Part shown: piece by piece, positions 1 to 9,292 of the stretch
Numbering within the stretch: the stretch's first letter is position 1
How the letters are laid out: the number at the start of each line of letters is the position of its first letter
DNA from: Thermanaerothrix sp034436175
Lineage (GTDB): Bacteria > Chloroflexota > Anaerolineae > Anaerolineales > Anaerolineaceae
Assembly: GCA_964427505.1 (NCBI GenBank)
Contig: CAYRUO010000002.1
Location: 248,001 to 312,000 of the forward strand
DNA length: 64,000 nucleotides
Reading direction: 5' to 3'
Program-made: the position numbers and the translations under genes
The notes under the pieces: generated by a model
Database searches by the model: none
Seen by the model: only the letters and a program-made list of their open reading frames with translations
What the model was told of the DNA's origin: nothing

Positions 1-459
1 AACCGAGGCATCTGGTTCCTTTTTGGTGCCTGGTTACTGGCAGCAACCATGAACGCCGTTCTGACTTGGTGGAGTGTTTCGCTGGCGCTCGTTGAGCATA
101 CTCCCCGCGCCAGTGCATTCATCAATGCCGATCTCCTAATCCAGGTGGTCCCGCTGTTTATTGCCATCTTGGTATGGGTAACCCGAATCCTTCTCATTGG
201 CACACTTACTCTCGCCGGACAGCGTCTACTTGCAAGTCAACCGTCATTTTCCAAGCCAATGCACCCTCAGGTTGGCTCTCGTAATCGTGAAAGCATACCT
301 TCAACAGACCACCAGCACACCTCGATGCCCATCACACCACCCCCTTCCATTCGGCGTACCACACCAGTTCAGGCCGCTTCATCACGCCGCGAGCCTGTTT
401 ATGTGGATGAAGAGTCTCAAGTCGAACCCACTTCTTCAACTGGTGCACGTTTTCTGTGA
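1..459 (+). CDS. C-terminal part of a membrane protein of unknown function
   Basis: The reading frame is open from the first base of the window, so the start lies upstream and only the last 152 residues are seen. Two strongly hydrophobic stretches (about residues 3-35 and 45-75 of the visible part) look like transmembrane segments. They are followed by a polar, Pro/Ser/Thr-rich, probably cytoplasmic tail of about 70 residues. The first internal Met is at base 49, but the hydrophobic sequence continues upstream of it in frame, which argues against a start there. The gene converges on the next one and their ends overlap by 43 bp. I do not recognise the family and assign no function. Confidence 0.6.
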   Translation, partial: NRGIWFLFGAWLLAATMNAVLTWWSVSLALVEHTPRASAFINADLLIQVVPLFIAILVWVTRILLIGTLTLAGQRLLASQPSFSKPMHPQVGSRNRESIPSTDHQHTSMPITPPPSIRRTTPVQAASSRREPVYVDEESQVEPTSSTGARFL

Positions 460-1685
460 TTTCGGCGTGCCAGCACAGCCTCCAAGGCTTGATTGACCTC
501 GGGAAAGACCTGCGCTCCCTGCTCCACCAAGGCTTGAATTTTGGCTGACCGGTGCGAGATTCCCCAAGCCTGAAGGTCAACCCGATAACCCAACTCGCTT
601 AGAAATTGGGCTGACCGCCGGCTGGCCTGGATGCCAATAGGCGAATCTTCAAAAACATGCACCGTCAAACCGGAAGGAAAGCGCGGAAACCGCGAACGAT
701 GTTCATCTACCAACGCATCCAGATAGGCATTGGTACCCCAGGACGACTTTCCATAAACCTGGTATGCCCATAATAACCCTACCAATGCATCACCACTTAG
801 CGCCGCCATGATGGCCGCTAGGGCCTGGAATGGTGAGGGCTTGAGCAATTGTTCGGCGTGGATTCCCAAGTGTTCAGCAATGTAAGTCAGCGCGCCGTGT
901 CCGACCACCGGTACCCCGTCCAATTCGATTAAATCCACCGCAATTTCGGCCTCCGGACTATACCCCACCTGGCGGCTTGGCGAAGGTAATGGTGAGCGAG
1001 AAGGTCGTGCGGTAATCACCGCGCCCAAACCACCGCCTCTTTGCAACACCTCGTTCAGAAGACCCTTATCTGCCAATGGACGATCCCAGGCTGCCAGGTA
1101 GGATGGCGTTGCAAAAGGCGCCTCCAAATGATACGTCGCCTCAAAAGTTTGACTTCCCAGTACCCGTACCTGGAAGTCCCGATTAGGTAAATGTTTGAAG
1201 ATATCACGGGTGGACGAGAAGAGAATTTCCAATAAAGGATGCCCCACCAAACGAGGGAATCGCTCTCTGACCCACGGATCTTCTTTTCGGAGTAGTAAAC
1301 CTTCTACCAGCGGGCATCCCACTATGCGCTGATCCCCCCATGCCGTGAAAGCCCAATGGAACTCAGGACGCTTCATGCCATTCCGGGTACACCGTTCCAT
1401 TGTGGCTACGGCCTGCAATAAATCCCCAGGAAGATTAATGTCTGGGTGTGTTTCCCACCAAGCCTCTACAATCAACGCCAGCGAGAATGGGATCATATCC
1501 CACTCGCTGGTCACACCTTGCGCCTCTAAAATGGCAATCTCTTCCTCATCGGGTGCCAAATCTTGTTCTAACCCCATGCGGCCAGCCCAATCATTGATCG
1601 TATCTCTCAAAGCACGGCGGTAGCCCCCGGGTTGAATTAAAACTCCATCCAGGTCAAAAAGATAGATAGATAATCCCTCGTTCAT
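417..1685 (-). CDS. HAD-superfamily-like hydrolase, long form (422 aa)
   Basis: The protein shows the four HAD motifs. An N-terminal FDLDGVL places the nucleophile pair at D11/D13. A VITARPS segment in the middle fits motif II, a KPSPF segment fits motif III Lys, and an EDSPIGIQA segment near the C-terminus fits motif IV. It is about twice as long as a usual HAD phosphatase; the extra sequence sits between motif I and motif II. The start was set at 1685 because a GAGGAG ribosome site lies 8 nt upstream and the FDLDG strand then falls at the expected N-terminal place. An upstream Met at 1715 has no such site. It is divergent from degV. The substrate cannot be read from the sequence; a sugar or nucleotide phosphatase is only a guess. 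Confidence 0.75.
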   Translation of the reverse strand: MNEGLSIYLFDLDGVLIQPGGYRRALRDTINDWAGRMGLEQDLAPDEEEIAILEAQGVTSEWDMIPFSLALIVEAWWETHPDINLPGDLLQAVATMERCTRNGMKRPEFHWAFTAWGDQRIVGCPLVEGLLLRKEDPWVRERFPRLVGHPLLEILFSSTRDIFKHLPNRDFQVRVLGSQTFEATYHLEAPFATPSYLAAWDRPLADKGLLNEVLQRGGGLGAVITARPSRSPLPSPSRQVGYSPEAEIAVDLIELDGVPVVGHGALTYIAEHLGIHAEQLLKPSPFQALAAIMAALSGDALVGLLWAYQVYGKSSWGTNAYLDALVDEHRSRFPRFPSGLTVHVFEDSPIGIQASRRSAQFLSELGYRVDLQAWGISHRSAKIQALVEQGAQVFPEVNQALEAVLARRNHRKRAPVEEVGST

Positions 1686-1719
1686 CACAACTCTCCTCAA
1701 TTCACACCCAATCATGGAC

Positions 1720-1725
1720 TATAAT
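1720..1725 (+). promoter_or_regulatory. -10 box for degV
   Basis: A perfect TATAAT lies 33 bp upstream of the degV start, in the short divergent gap. No good -35 hexamer is seen at the right spacing, so only the -10 part is supported. Confidence 0.45.
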
Positions 1726-1757
1726 TAGCCCAAAATCCTTAGGGAGGGCAACTCTAT

Positions 1758-2609
1758 ATGGTGGATATTGTAACCGACAGTTGCGCTGATTTGAGCCCCG
1801 AATTAATCTCTCGGTTTAATATCCGAGTGCTTCCTCTCCAAGTCTTCATTGATAACCGCACGATACCCGATGGGACTATCTCTCCCCAAGAACTTTTCAA
1901 TCTCGTGGACAAAACCGGTGATCTACCCAAAACTTCCGCCCCTTCCATCAAAGAATTTCTGGAATTTTTCGAGCCCGCGGATGAAATCATTTACATTGGG
2001 ATTTCATCAAAACTGTCGGCAACACTTCCTAACGGGATATTAGCCGCTCACCAATTACCTCAAAAACATATTCATGTTGTTGACTCCAAAAATCTTTCCA
2101 CTGGTATTGGGCTTTTGGTTCTTAAGGCCGCGGAACTGCGCGATCAGGGCTGGACTACCGCAGATATTGTCCGCGAGATTCAGGCCACGGTGCCTCGCGT
2201 GCACACTTCCTTTGTCATTGAGACAATGGACTATCTCTACAAGGGCGGACGTTGTACAGCGTTACAGGCTATTGTTGGAAGCGTGTTGAAGATTCGCCCC
2301 ATCATCGAAGTGCGTCCTGATGGCACTCTTGGCGTCAAAGCCAAAGTCCGCGGGTCACGCCGGAAGGCTTTAGATACAATGCTTGAAGATTTTCGCTCCC
2401 ACCTGCCTTATCTCGATCATCACCGCGTGTTTATCACTCATACCGGATGTGATGAGGATGCCAATTACCTGGCTAAAGCCATTCAATCTATGGCTTCCAT
2501 CGAGGAAATCTGCATCACCCAAGCCGGAGCCACCATTTCAAGCCACTGTGGACCCGATACCATTGGTATCCTTTTTATTGCCGATCCTCACCAAACAACA
2601 GAGGCGTAG
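1758..2609 (+). CDS. DegV family fatty-acid-binding protein
   Basis: The 283-aa protein has the typical DegV layout. An N-terminal VTDSCADL segment is followed by a TSAPS loop near residue 58, then a GISSKLSAT segment that matches the family GxSSxLSGT lipid-contact motif. The C-terminal domain carries the YLYKGGR segment. DegV (FakB-type) proteins hold a fatty acid and can present it to a FakA kinase for entry into phospholipid. No fakA is in the window, so the actual role here is open. The ATG at 1758 has a GGGAGGG ribosome site 10 nt upstream. The stop codon lies inside a terminator hairpin shared with the convergent gene. Confidence 0.9.
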   Translation: MVDIVTDSCADLSPELISRFNIRVLPLQVFIDNRTIPDGTISPQELFNLVDKTGDLPKTSAPSIKEFLEFFEPADEIIYIGISSKLSATLPNGILAAHQLPQKHIHVVDSKNLSTGIGLLVLKAAELRDQGWTTADIVREIQATVPRVHTSFVIETMDYLYKGGRCTALQAIVGSVLKIRPIIEVRPDGTLGVKAKVRGSRRKALDTMLEDFRSHLPYLDHHRVFITHTGCDEDANYLAKAIQSMASIEEICITQAGATISSHCGPDTIGILFIADPHQTTEA

Positions 2610-2624
2610 GACCACCTACGCCTC
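2601..2624. terminator. Hairpin between convergent degV and the oxoamine synthase gene
   Basis: A perfect 10-bp stem (GAGGCGTAGG / CCTACGCCTC) encloses the 4-nt loop ACCA. It contains the degV stop codon and sits between two convergent genes. The T-run after it is weak (TGCGTCTTTCG), so it may end transcription in both directions but inefficiently. Confidence 0.6.
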
Positions 2625-2649
2625 TGCGTCTTTCGTCGGGTCTAACCGT

Positions 2650-3828
2650 TCAGATGAGCCCAACCATTTTTCCCACTTTGTAGAAAATGTCTAAAACGCG
2701 GTCTAACTGCTCGTCGGTGTGCGTAGCCATATAACTGGTGCGCAGTAACTGCATCCCAGGCGGGACCGCCGGGCTGATAACCGGGTTGACAAAGACCCCA
2801 TTCTCGAATAATAAGCGCCAAGTGAGAAACGTTTTCTCATCATCTCCTATGATGATGGGTACAATGGGAGATTGCGAATTCCCGATATTGAATCCCATTT
2901 CGCGGAAAGCACTCCGCATGCGCTCACCGATTTTGTTGACCCGTTCAATCCGTTCAGGTTCCTCGCGCATAATACGCAACGCCGTTAAGGCTGCCACGGC
3001 ATTCGAAGCCGGAATACTGGCGCTAAATATCAATGCGCGCGCATGATGCTTAACGTAGTGAATTACTTGTTCATCCCCTGCGACAAAACCGCCCAGCGAA
3101 GCAAACGACTTGCTAAAGGTGGACATGATAAGATCCACCTCGTCGGTAACCCCAAAATGAGCCGCCGTTCCCCGTCCACCGCCTAATACACCCATGCCGT
3201 GAGCATCGTCCACCATGACCCGTGCACCGTATTTGCGCGCAACCGCCACAATATCAGGCAGAGGGGCTAAGTCCCCCCCCATGCTGAACAAGCCGTCCAC
3301 CACGATTAACTTACCGCTTTCTTCGGGAATGGCGCGCAAGACACGCTCTAAATGCTCAACATCATTATGGCGGAAGCGCTCGATCTTTCCGAACCCCAGG
3401 CGCGCACCATCCACAATGCTGGCGTGATCATCTTTATCCAAAATCACCACATCATTACGCCCGACCAATGCGCTGATTGTGCCCAAGTTGGTTTGCATGC
3501 CGGTAGAAAACACCAGCGCGGCTTCTTTTCCCACCCATTCGGCTAACTCACGCTCAAGTTGTTCGTGTAATGCCAGGGTGCCGTTGAGAAAACGCGAGCC
3601 GGTGCAACTGGTGCCAAAGCGTTCAATCGCCTCACAAGCCGCTTTTTTCACGCGTGGGTCCGTGGTTAGCCCCAAATAATTATTTGACCCACACATGATC
3701 AGACGTTTGCCTTCAAAGACGACTTCTGTCCCCTCATTTTCCGCCATCGGGATGAAATAAGGATAAATCCCCTGCTCAATGGCTTGCTTCGCAATCGTGA
3801 AGTCGTAACATTTGGCAAAAATATCCAT
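2650..3828 (-). CDS. Alpha-oxoamine synthase, serine palmitoyltransferase-like
   Basis: This is a 392-aa PLP enzyme of fold type I. It shows GSNNYLGL near residue 48, FGTSCTGSRFLNGT at 71-84, VDDAHGMGVLG at 206-216 and STFSKSFASLGG at 236-247, with K240 the expected Schiff-base lysine. Family members condense an amino acid with an acyl-CoA (KBL, BioF, HemA, SPT). The N-terminus (MDIFAKCYDF, then GIYPYF) and the SFASLGGF block recall bacterial serine palmitoyltransferases more than BioF or KBL; this comparison is from memory. The start at 3828 was chosen over an upstream Met at 3948 because GAGGGA precedes it and the family N-terminus begins there. No lipid gene lies beside it, and BioF or KBL activity cannot be excluded. 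Confidence 0.85.
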   Translation of the reverse strand: MDIFAKCYDFTIAKQAIEQGIYPYFIPMAENEGTEVVFEGKRLIMCGSNNYLGLTTDPRVKKAACEAIERFGTSCTGSRFLNGTLALHEQLERELAEWVGKEAALVFSTGMQTNLGTISALVGRNDVVILDKDDHASIVDGARLGFGKIERFRHNDVEHLERVLRAIPEESGKLIVVDGLFSMGGDLAPLPDIVAVARKYGARVMVDDAHGMGVLGGGRGTAAHFGVTDEVDLIMSTFSKSFASLGGFVAGDEQVIHYVKHHARALIFSASIPASNAVAALTALRIMREEPERIERVNKIGERMRSAFREMGFNIGNSQSPIVPIIIGDDEKTFLTWRLLFENGVFVNPVISPAVPPGMQLLRTSYMATHTDEQLDRVLDIFYKVGKMVGLI

Positions 3829-4036
3829 GGATCCCTCGCACTTTCTGCTATGATTTTTATGATAAGATTGAAAACAAGCCCTACCCTGAAAGGCAACTCG
3901 AATGCTCTCGTGCCTGGCTGGACAAGAGCTCCCCGCTATTATAACCAATAGTCCAATCTTTGGGGTTTATTCCTTACCCCTATCCTCTAAGGCAGAGAAT
4001 ATTTCTGAATTCAATCCATTCAGGATGAGGTGATCT

Positions 4037-4930
4037 ATGCCTCTTTTCGGTGGAATCGAAGCAGGTGGCACCAAGTTTATTTGTGCGGTGGGCACCGGAC
4101 CCGACGAACTCCTGGCTCAAGTGCGCTTTCCCACTACAACACCCGAAGAAACGCTCAGTCGTGCCGCCGAATTCTTTAATCAATTTATGTCCCAAACCCA
4201 AACCCGCCTTGAGGCCATCGGGATCGCCAGTTTCGGCCCTTTAGACCTTGACCCCCATTCTCCCACCTATGGATTTATCACCTCCACACCCAAACCCGGC
4301 TGGCAACGCGTGGCCATTCGGGACGTGCTCCAAGCCCGTACCGGATGTCCAGTGATTATTGATACCGACGTTAACGGCGCCGCATTGGCTGAAGGCACCT
4401 GGGGCAGTGCCAAGGGACTTTCGGATTACGTATACATCACCATCGGCACTGGGATCGGGGGTGGGCTGATCGTTCAGGGACGTCCATTTCACGGCCTGTT
4501 GCACCCCGAGATGGGACACATCCCCCTTCCTCACGATCTAACCAAAGATCCATTTCCCGGTGTTTGCCCCTTCCATGGAGACTGCTTTGAGGGTTTAGCC
4601 AACGGCCCAGCCTTACAAGCACGCCTACGACAGAATCCAGAGACTTTACCCCCTGATCATCCCATTTGGGATCTGGAGGCAGACTATATTGCTTTAGCCT
4701 TACAAACCATAATTTGTGTCGTTTCTCCCCAGCGCATCATCTTAGGGGGCGGAGTCATGCAACAAACCCATCTCTTTCCCCGCATTCGGGCGCGAACCCG
4801 CGCCTTACTAAATGGCTACATCCAAGCCAGAGCGCTTCTTGAAGAGACGGATTCTTACATTGTCCCCCCTGCCTTGGGCGGATTGGCAGGTGTACTGGGT
4901 GCCATCGCCCTAGCACAACAATCATTTTGA
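4037..4930 (+). CDS. ROK family sugar kinase, probable fructokinase
   Basis: The 297-aa protein starts with the ROK nucleotide-binding segment GGIEAGGTKF and has a second phosphate loop, TIGTGIGGGLIV, near residue 136. A zinc-binding cluster follows, with HPEMGHIP and then CPFHGDC (His and Cys ligands). That cluster and the overall length fit the ROK fructokinase subgroup, which phosphorylates fructose to fructose-6-phosphate in the cytoplasm, feeding the same pool as the neighbouring tal-pgi and tkt genes. A purine-rich GGATGAGGTG precedes the ATG. Glucose or mannose kinase activity remains possible because ROK substrate range is hard to read from sequence. Confidence 0.85.
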   Translation: MPLFGGIEAGGTKFICAVGTGPDELLAQVRFPTTTPEETLSRAAEFFNQFMSQTQTRLEAIGIASFGPLDLDPHSPTYGFITSTPKPGWQRVAIRDVLQARTGCPVIIDTDVNGAALAEGTWGSAKGLSDYVYITIGTGIGGGLIVQGRPFHGLLHPEMGHIPLPHDLTKDPFPGVCPFHGDCFEGLANGPALQARLRQNPETLPPDHPIWDLEADYIALALQTIICVVSPQRIILGGGVMQQTHLFPRIRARTRALLNGYIQARALLEETDSYIVPPALGGLAGVLGAIALAQQSF

Positions 4931-4962
4931 TCCCCATAATTTGCGGTTAAACGAGATTTCTT

Positions 4963-5964
4963 ATGGAAAAACCTACCCTTACCTTCTTTTGTGAACTGGA
5001 AAGCAACCCTTTGCAAGCGTTGTTTGAGACTCCCGAACTCATATCCGACCTCAAGACTTTAGAGGCTCACGTCAGTCTTGGTATCTTGGATTTAAGCCCT
5101 GAGCGTGCGGAGATCGTCAAACGCCTAAATAGGGAAAATGTTCCAGTCCATGCTTGGCTCTTGCTTCCTAAAGATCAAGGGTATTGGTTCAATCTGGATA
5201 ACGTCGAACAAGCCTGCCAGCGCTACGAGCAATTCCAGGCTTGGAGTCAGGAGTATGGCTTGCAGTGGAAAGCCATTGGACTGGATATCGAACCGGACTA
5301 CCGCGTTATCGAGTATTTGCGGCATAGTACCTGGCAAGGGGGTTGGTACCTGGCTCGACAAGCCTTTAACCGCCAACGGGGCACCAATGGACGCAAAGCC
5401 TACCAGTTGCTTGTTAACCGCATCCGTCGAGATGGTTACCCCGTTGAATCGTACCAAATCCCTCTGATTGTGGACGAACGTCGCGCCCACTCATCACTAC
5501 TGCAACGTTTATTAGGAATTGTTGATCTGGCCGTTGACCGTGAAGTCCTGATGCTTTATTCCAGTTTTGTGCGGCCCATGGGAGATGGCTATTTATGGAG
5601 TTATGCCTTTGATGCTCAGGCCATCGGGGTTGGTAGTACCGGTGGGGGAGTAGATCTGGAAGGTGTGGCTAATACGCGCCCCCTCAGTTGGGCCGAGTTA
5701 CAACGCGACCTCTTATTGGCTTACCAACACACAGATTACATTTACATCTTCAGCCTTGAAGGCTGCGTGCACCAGGGATTTCTTCCCCTGATTCGCGAGA
5801 TGGACTGGCAGCAAAAGCCCGAAATCCCGGTACGGACTGCCGAGAAAATCGAGCACTGGCGACGGTGGGGCCGCCGAGCCCTTTGGGGGCTTTCGCACCC
5901 CTGGGCATTTTTCTTTGCGGCGTTTATTCTTTGGACGATGCTTTCAAGAGGTCGTCGCAGATGA
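4963..5964 (+). CDS. Conserved-looking protein, possible TIM-barrel fold, C-terminal anchor
   Basis: I do not recognise this 333-aa protein as a named family. It has regularly spaced hydrophobic strands (around residues 36-44, 60-68 and 103-110). One ends in GLDIEP (106-111), the kind of strand-end acidic pair (D108, E110) seen in barrel glycosidases and polysaccharide deacetylase-like enzymes. A hydrophobic segment at about 308-327, followed by RGRRR, looks like a C-terminal tail anchor with a positive cytoplasmic end. There is no N-terminal signal peptide, so the main domain may be cytoplasmic. It follows the fructokinase by 32 bp and could be co-transcribed. The glycosidase-like reading is only a structural guess. 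Confidence 0.65.
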   Translation: MEKPTLTFFCELESNPLQALFETPELISDLKTLEAHVSLGILDLSPERAEIVKRLNRENVPVHAWLLLPKDQGYWFNLDNVEQACQRYEQFQAWSQEYGLQWKAIGLDIEPDYRVIEYLRHSTWQGGWYLARQAFNRQRGTNGRKAYQLLVNRIRRDGYPVESYQIPLIVDERRAHSSLLQRLLGIVDLAVDREVLMLYSSFVRPMGDGYLWSYAFDAQAIGVGSTGGGVDLEGVANTRPLSWAELQRDLLLAYQHTDYIYIFSLEGCVHQGFLPLIREMDWQQKPEIPVRTAEKIEHWRRWGRRALWGLSHPWAFFFAAFILWTMLSRGRRR

Positions 5965-6016
5965 GCCCGATCTTACTGCTCACGTTTGACCGTGTCGTCC
6001 TATGAGACCATCTATT

Positions 6017-8800
6017 TCACAGAAGGCCCTCAAGCACCGGGGTCTTGAAGTGGAGATAAAGGACACGGCGTCCGCGTGACTTTAATGCCTCAAAGTCACC
6101 CATCGCTTGGGCACGCTCGAGTGTCCCAAAACGGAGCGACTGACCAGGGATATCCAAATCAGTTTCAGGCTCACGTGTGATTTGGATAAACAATGCCCGG
6201 TTCGGCCCACCCTTATGCAATTGTCCCGTAGAGTGCAAGAACCGCGGCCCAAAGCCCAGCGTCGTAGCGCAATGGGTCGTTTCAAGGATTCTCCGCCTCA
6301 GTTGCTGCAACTGCTCGAACATCTGTACATTTCGAGGCAAATAGGCATTGATGGCGATGTAATCACCCGGCTCTGCCTGAGAAATCCATCGTTGGATTAA
6401 CGCTGCCAATTCCAAACCGCTCTGCTCCATGTCCTGGGAAATAAAGACCGCAACATGCTCGTCTTCCCACTGAGCCTTTTCGGATGGCAACGTTCCCTGG
6501 TTTTGAAATGCCGCCAGCAATGCCCGTGCGCGGCCTTTACTGTCTTCAACATCCGGTTGGTCAAAAGCATTGACGTGTAGAAACGCGCAAGCCAACGAGA
6601 CTGCCACTTCCCAGCGATACATCTCGGCGCCCAGATCGTAGACATCATCCAAGCGCAAAGTGATCACCGGATGGCCGGCGGCTAATAGGGCGCTTGCTCT
6701 TCCTTCCTTTGCCCCGCTAAGGCGGAAGTACACAAACAGCCGATCTTGGCCATAATTCCCAGGGTCAACCTCTGGCTCGAGATCCACCGGTATAATCCCC
6801 CGCCCCTCTTTACCGCTTGATTCGGCGACCAACTGCTCCAACCATGCTCCCAGGGGCAGTAACTCGGGATCAGCAAGGAAGGTTAATTTATCCCGCCCTT
6901 GAGCCGCAGCCACGCCCAATAGAATCCCCAATACCAAACCCGGATTGCGACCGGCGGGTTGGGTGGGTAAACACTGCTCGAACATGCGGTCAGCCCGGGA
7001 TAATAGGGTCTCGATCTTCATTCCTAACAAAGCCGCCGGAAACAGGCCAAAAGCCGTCAACGCCGAGTAGCGCCCCCCGACTTGGGGATCGCCGTAAATG
7101 ACCTCGCGAAAACTACGCTCTTGGGCCAATTTAGCCAGCGGTGTCCCCGGGTCGGTAATCGCCACAAAATGACGCCCGGGGTTCGTCTCGCCTTGGGCTT
7201 TCACCCACGCCCAGAAGTAATCCAACAAAGCGTGAACCTCAACCGTTGTGCCGGATTTGCTGGATACGATAAACAGGGTTTCCTCCCTCTTTAGATCACG
7301 CACTACGGCAAAAATCTGATCAGGATCTGTACTATCAAGAACGGTAAGACGCAAACCCGGCAGCCCACCGATTTGCCCTACCCCAAAAACTGAAGCAAAC
7401 ACCTCGGGGGCTAGGGATGAGCCCCCCATTCCCAGCAACACCACATGCCGAAATCCTTCTTGTGCCAACTGCTGTGCTAAACTAGACCACGCAGAAATCG
7501 TCGCGCGGCTCTTTTGCGGAGCAATCAGCCAGCCCAATCGTTGATGGATCTCGGCCTGTCCGGCGGTGTTCTCAGTCCACAAACTAGCATCAGCCTCAAA
7601 CAGACGCTGGACGTAGCGCTCGTGATCGGCTCGTTCAATTTGAGCCGGTAAGAGATGCGCTAAAGGCCCTAATTCAGCAACCGCCGCCAACCGCCGCTCT
7701 TCGATGGTCTTCAACAAAGCATCAAAGGCATCGGCAAACGCCTTTACCCCTTCTTCTTCTAGTTCTTGGGTGACGCGCGCCATGGAAACACCCAGGTGCT
7801 CAAGGGCTGCAATAACCTCTTTTTCAGTGCTAACGTCGGCGCTAAGGGTTAATTTTGCTTCGCCATGATCGGCAAACGCCACTAAGGTTTGAGGGGGTAC
7901 CGTGTTGACCGTTTGCGGCCCAATCAGGGCTTCCACATAGAGCACGTCACGATAGGCAGGGTTTTTGGTGCTTGTCGAAGCCCACAATGGACGCTGCACC
8001 CGGGCGCCATGACGCGCCAGCGCTTTAAACCGTTCGCTCTGGAACGCCTCTAAGAACTGCGCATAGGCCAAACGGGCATTGGCAATGGCCGCTTTCCCTA
8101 GTAATTGGCGAGCACGCTCGGCCTCTGGGCCTTCCTCTCGGATGATCGCTTCTAACAGTTTATCTACTTTAGTATCTACCCGCGAGACAAAGAACGAAGC
8201 TACCGAGGCGATACGGTCAATCGGCAATCCAGCCGCCAGACGATCCTCCAGTCCGCTCAGGTAGGCATCAATAACCTGAGCATACCGCTCCAATGAGAAA
8301 ATCAACGTTACATTGACGTTAATCCCTTCGTATATCGCCCGACGAATGGCCGGCACCCCGGGCACTGTGGCGGGGATCTTGATCATCAAGTTAGGCCGAG
8401 AGACTAACGTCCATAGTCGCTTTGCCTCGGCTACCGTGCCTTCGGTATCATAAGCCAATGTGGGGGCAACCTCTAAACTTACATAACCATCTTCACCTTG
8501 AGAAGATTCATAAAGGGGCAAAAATAAGTCGGCTGCCCTTTGGATATCTTCAACCGTGAGTTGATCATAGATCTGAAGCGCCGACCAGCCTGCCCATGCC
8601 ATAGGCTGAATGGCGGAATCATAATCGTGAGACCGCGCAATTGCTTGATGAAAGATGGTCGGGTTTGAGGTAACTCCCCGAATAAGCCCTTCTGCAATCA
8701 TCCTGGCCAGTTCGCCGTTCTCCAGAAGCCGCCGCTGAATATTGTCATACCAAAGCGACTGACCTAGCGCATGTAACTTTTGAATAGCCTCGTTGCCCAT
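6017..8800 (-). CDS. Bifunctional transaldolase / glucose-6-phosphate isomerase
   Basis: This 927-aa fusion has a transaldolase domain at about 1-370 and a phosphoglucose isomerase domain at about 400-927. The transaldolase part shows GVTSNPTIF (42-50) and the active-site IKIPATVPG with Schiff-base K141. The isomerase part shows GMGGSSLAPEVF, then FIVSSKSGTTVE (the SIS phosphate loop) and GGRYSALTAFGLFP. Transaldolase moves a dihydroxyacetone unit between sugar phosphates; the isomerase interconverts glucose-6-P and fructose-6-P, so the fusion links the two pathways at fructose-6-phosphate. GGGGAGAGG lies just upstream of the ATG. It is the last gene of a tkt-rpiB-tal/pgi unit, 21 bp after rpiB. 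Such fusions are known in several bacterial groups. Confidence 0.95.
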   Translation of the reverse strand: MGNEAIQKLHALGQSLWYDNIQRRLLENGELARMIAEGLIRGVTSNPTIFHQAIARSHDYDSAIQPMAWAGWSALQIYDQLTVEDIQRAADLFLPLYESSQGEDGYVSLEVAPTLAYDTEGTVAEAKRLWTLVSRPNLMIKIPATVPGVPAIRRAIYEGINVNVTLIFSLERYAQVIDAYLSGLEDRLAAGLPIDRIASVASFFVSRVDTKVDKLLEAIIREEGPEAERARQLLGKAAIANARLAYAQFLEAFQSERFKALARHGARVQRPLWASTSTKNPAYRDVLYVEALIGPQTVNTVPPQTLVAFADHGEAKLTLSADVSTEKEVIAALEHLGVSMARVTQELEEEGVKAFADAFDALLKTIEERRLAAVAELGPLAHLLPAQIERADHERYVQRLFEADASLWTENTAGQAEIHQRLGWLIAPQKSRATISAWSSLAQQLAQEGFRHVVLLGMGGSSLAPEVFASVFGVGQIGGLPGLRLTVLDSTDPDQIFAVVRDLKREETLFIVSSKSGTTVEVHALLDYFWAWVKAQGETNPGRHFVAITDPGTPLAKLAQERSFREVIYGDPQVGGRYSALTAFGLFPAALLGMKIETLLSRADRMFEQCLPTQPAGRNPGLVLGILLGVAAAQGRDKLTFLADPELLPLGAWLEQLVAESSGKEGRGIIPVDLEPEVDPGNYGQDRLFVYFRLSGAKEGRASALLAAGHPVITLRLDDVYDLGAEMYRWEVAVSLACAFLHVNAFDQPDVEDSKGRARALLAAFQNQGTLPSEKAQWEDEHVAVFISQDMEQSGLELAALIQRWISQAEPGDYIAINAYLPRNVQMFEQLQQLRRRILETTHCATTLGFGPRFLHSTGQLHKGGPNRALFIQITREPETDLDIPGQSLRFGTLERAQAMGDFEALKSRGRRVLYLHFKTPVLEGLL

Positions 8801-8821
8801 CTCTGCCTCTCCCCAAACAAC

Positions 8822-9277
8822 TTAACTGCGCTTTGCTTCATCCTCCAAGGCTTGCACCTTCTCAAAGCGACGTTGGTAGCGATCTTCGCCCAAGAATTTA
8901 GCCCTTAAAAAGGCGCGCACGATCTCCTTGGCTAACTCCGGGCCAATAATCCGCCCGCCCAGGCAAAGCGTATTCATATTGTCATGTTCCACCCCCTGAT
9001 GGGCAGAATAGGTATCATGGCAGACACCGGCATAGACGCCGCGCATCTTATTTGCCGCGATGTTAACCCCAATGCCCGAAGCGCAGATCAGAATAGCCCT
9101 TTCCACCTCCCCGCGTTGAAGCGCACGACCGGCTTTTTCCGCAAAATCCGGGTAGTCCACCCGTTCTTCACTGAACACCCCAAAATCCACCACCTCATGG
9201 CCCAAAGAACGCACTGCCTCTACGACGTGCGCTTTGAGGGGAAAACCTCCATGATCGCATGCAATGGCTACACGCAT
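8822..9277 (-). CDS. rpiB: Ribose 5-phosphate isomerase B
   Basis: The 151-aa length is normal for RpiB. Motifs are ACDHGGFPLK at 5-14, ICASGIGVNIAANKMRGVYAG with the catalytic Cys in the middle, and HDNMNTLCLGGRIIG, where the His and Asn are typical of the family. RpiB interconverts ribose 5-phosphate and ribulose 5-phosphate in the non-oxidative pentose phosphate pathway. GGAGGATGAA precedes the ATG. It lies 15 bp downstream of tkt and 21 bp upstream of tal-pgi, all on the minus strand, consistent with one operon. Galactose-6-phosphate isomerase (LacAB) is related, but the pathway context favours RpiB. Confidence 0.95.
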   Translation of the reverse strand: MRVAIACDHGGFPLKAHVVEAVRSLGHEVVDFGVFSEERVDYPDFAEKAGRALQRGEVERAILICASGIGVNIAANKMRGVYAGVCHDTYSAHQGVEHDNMNTLCLGGRIIGPELAKEIVRAFLRAKFLGEDRYQRRFEKVQALEDEAKRS

Positions 9278-9292
9278 TTCATCCTCCGTCCC

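Noticed and set aside
332..580. Minus-strand frame across the end of the first two genes
   Set aside because: Shadow frame within the HAD-like gene; no start signal or protein features.
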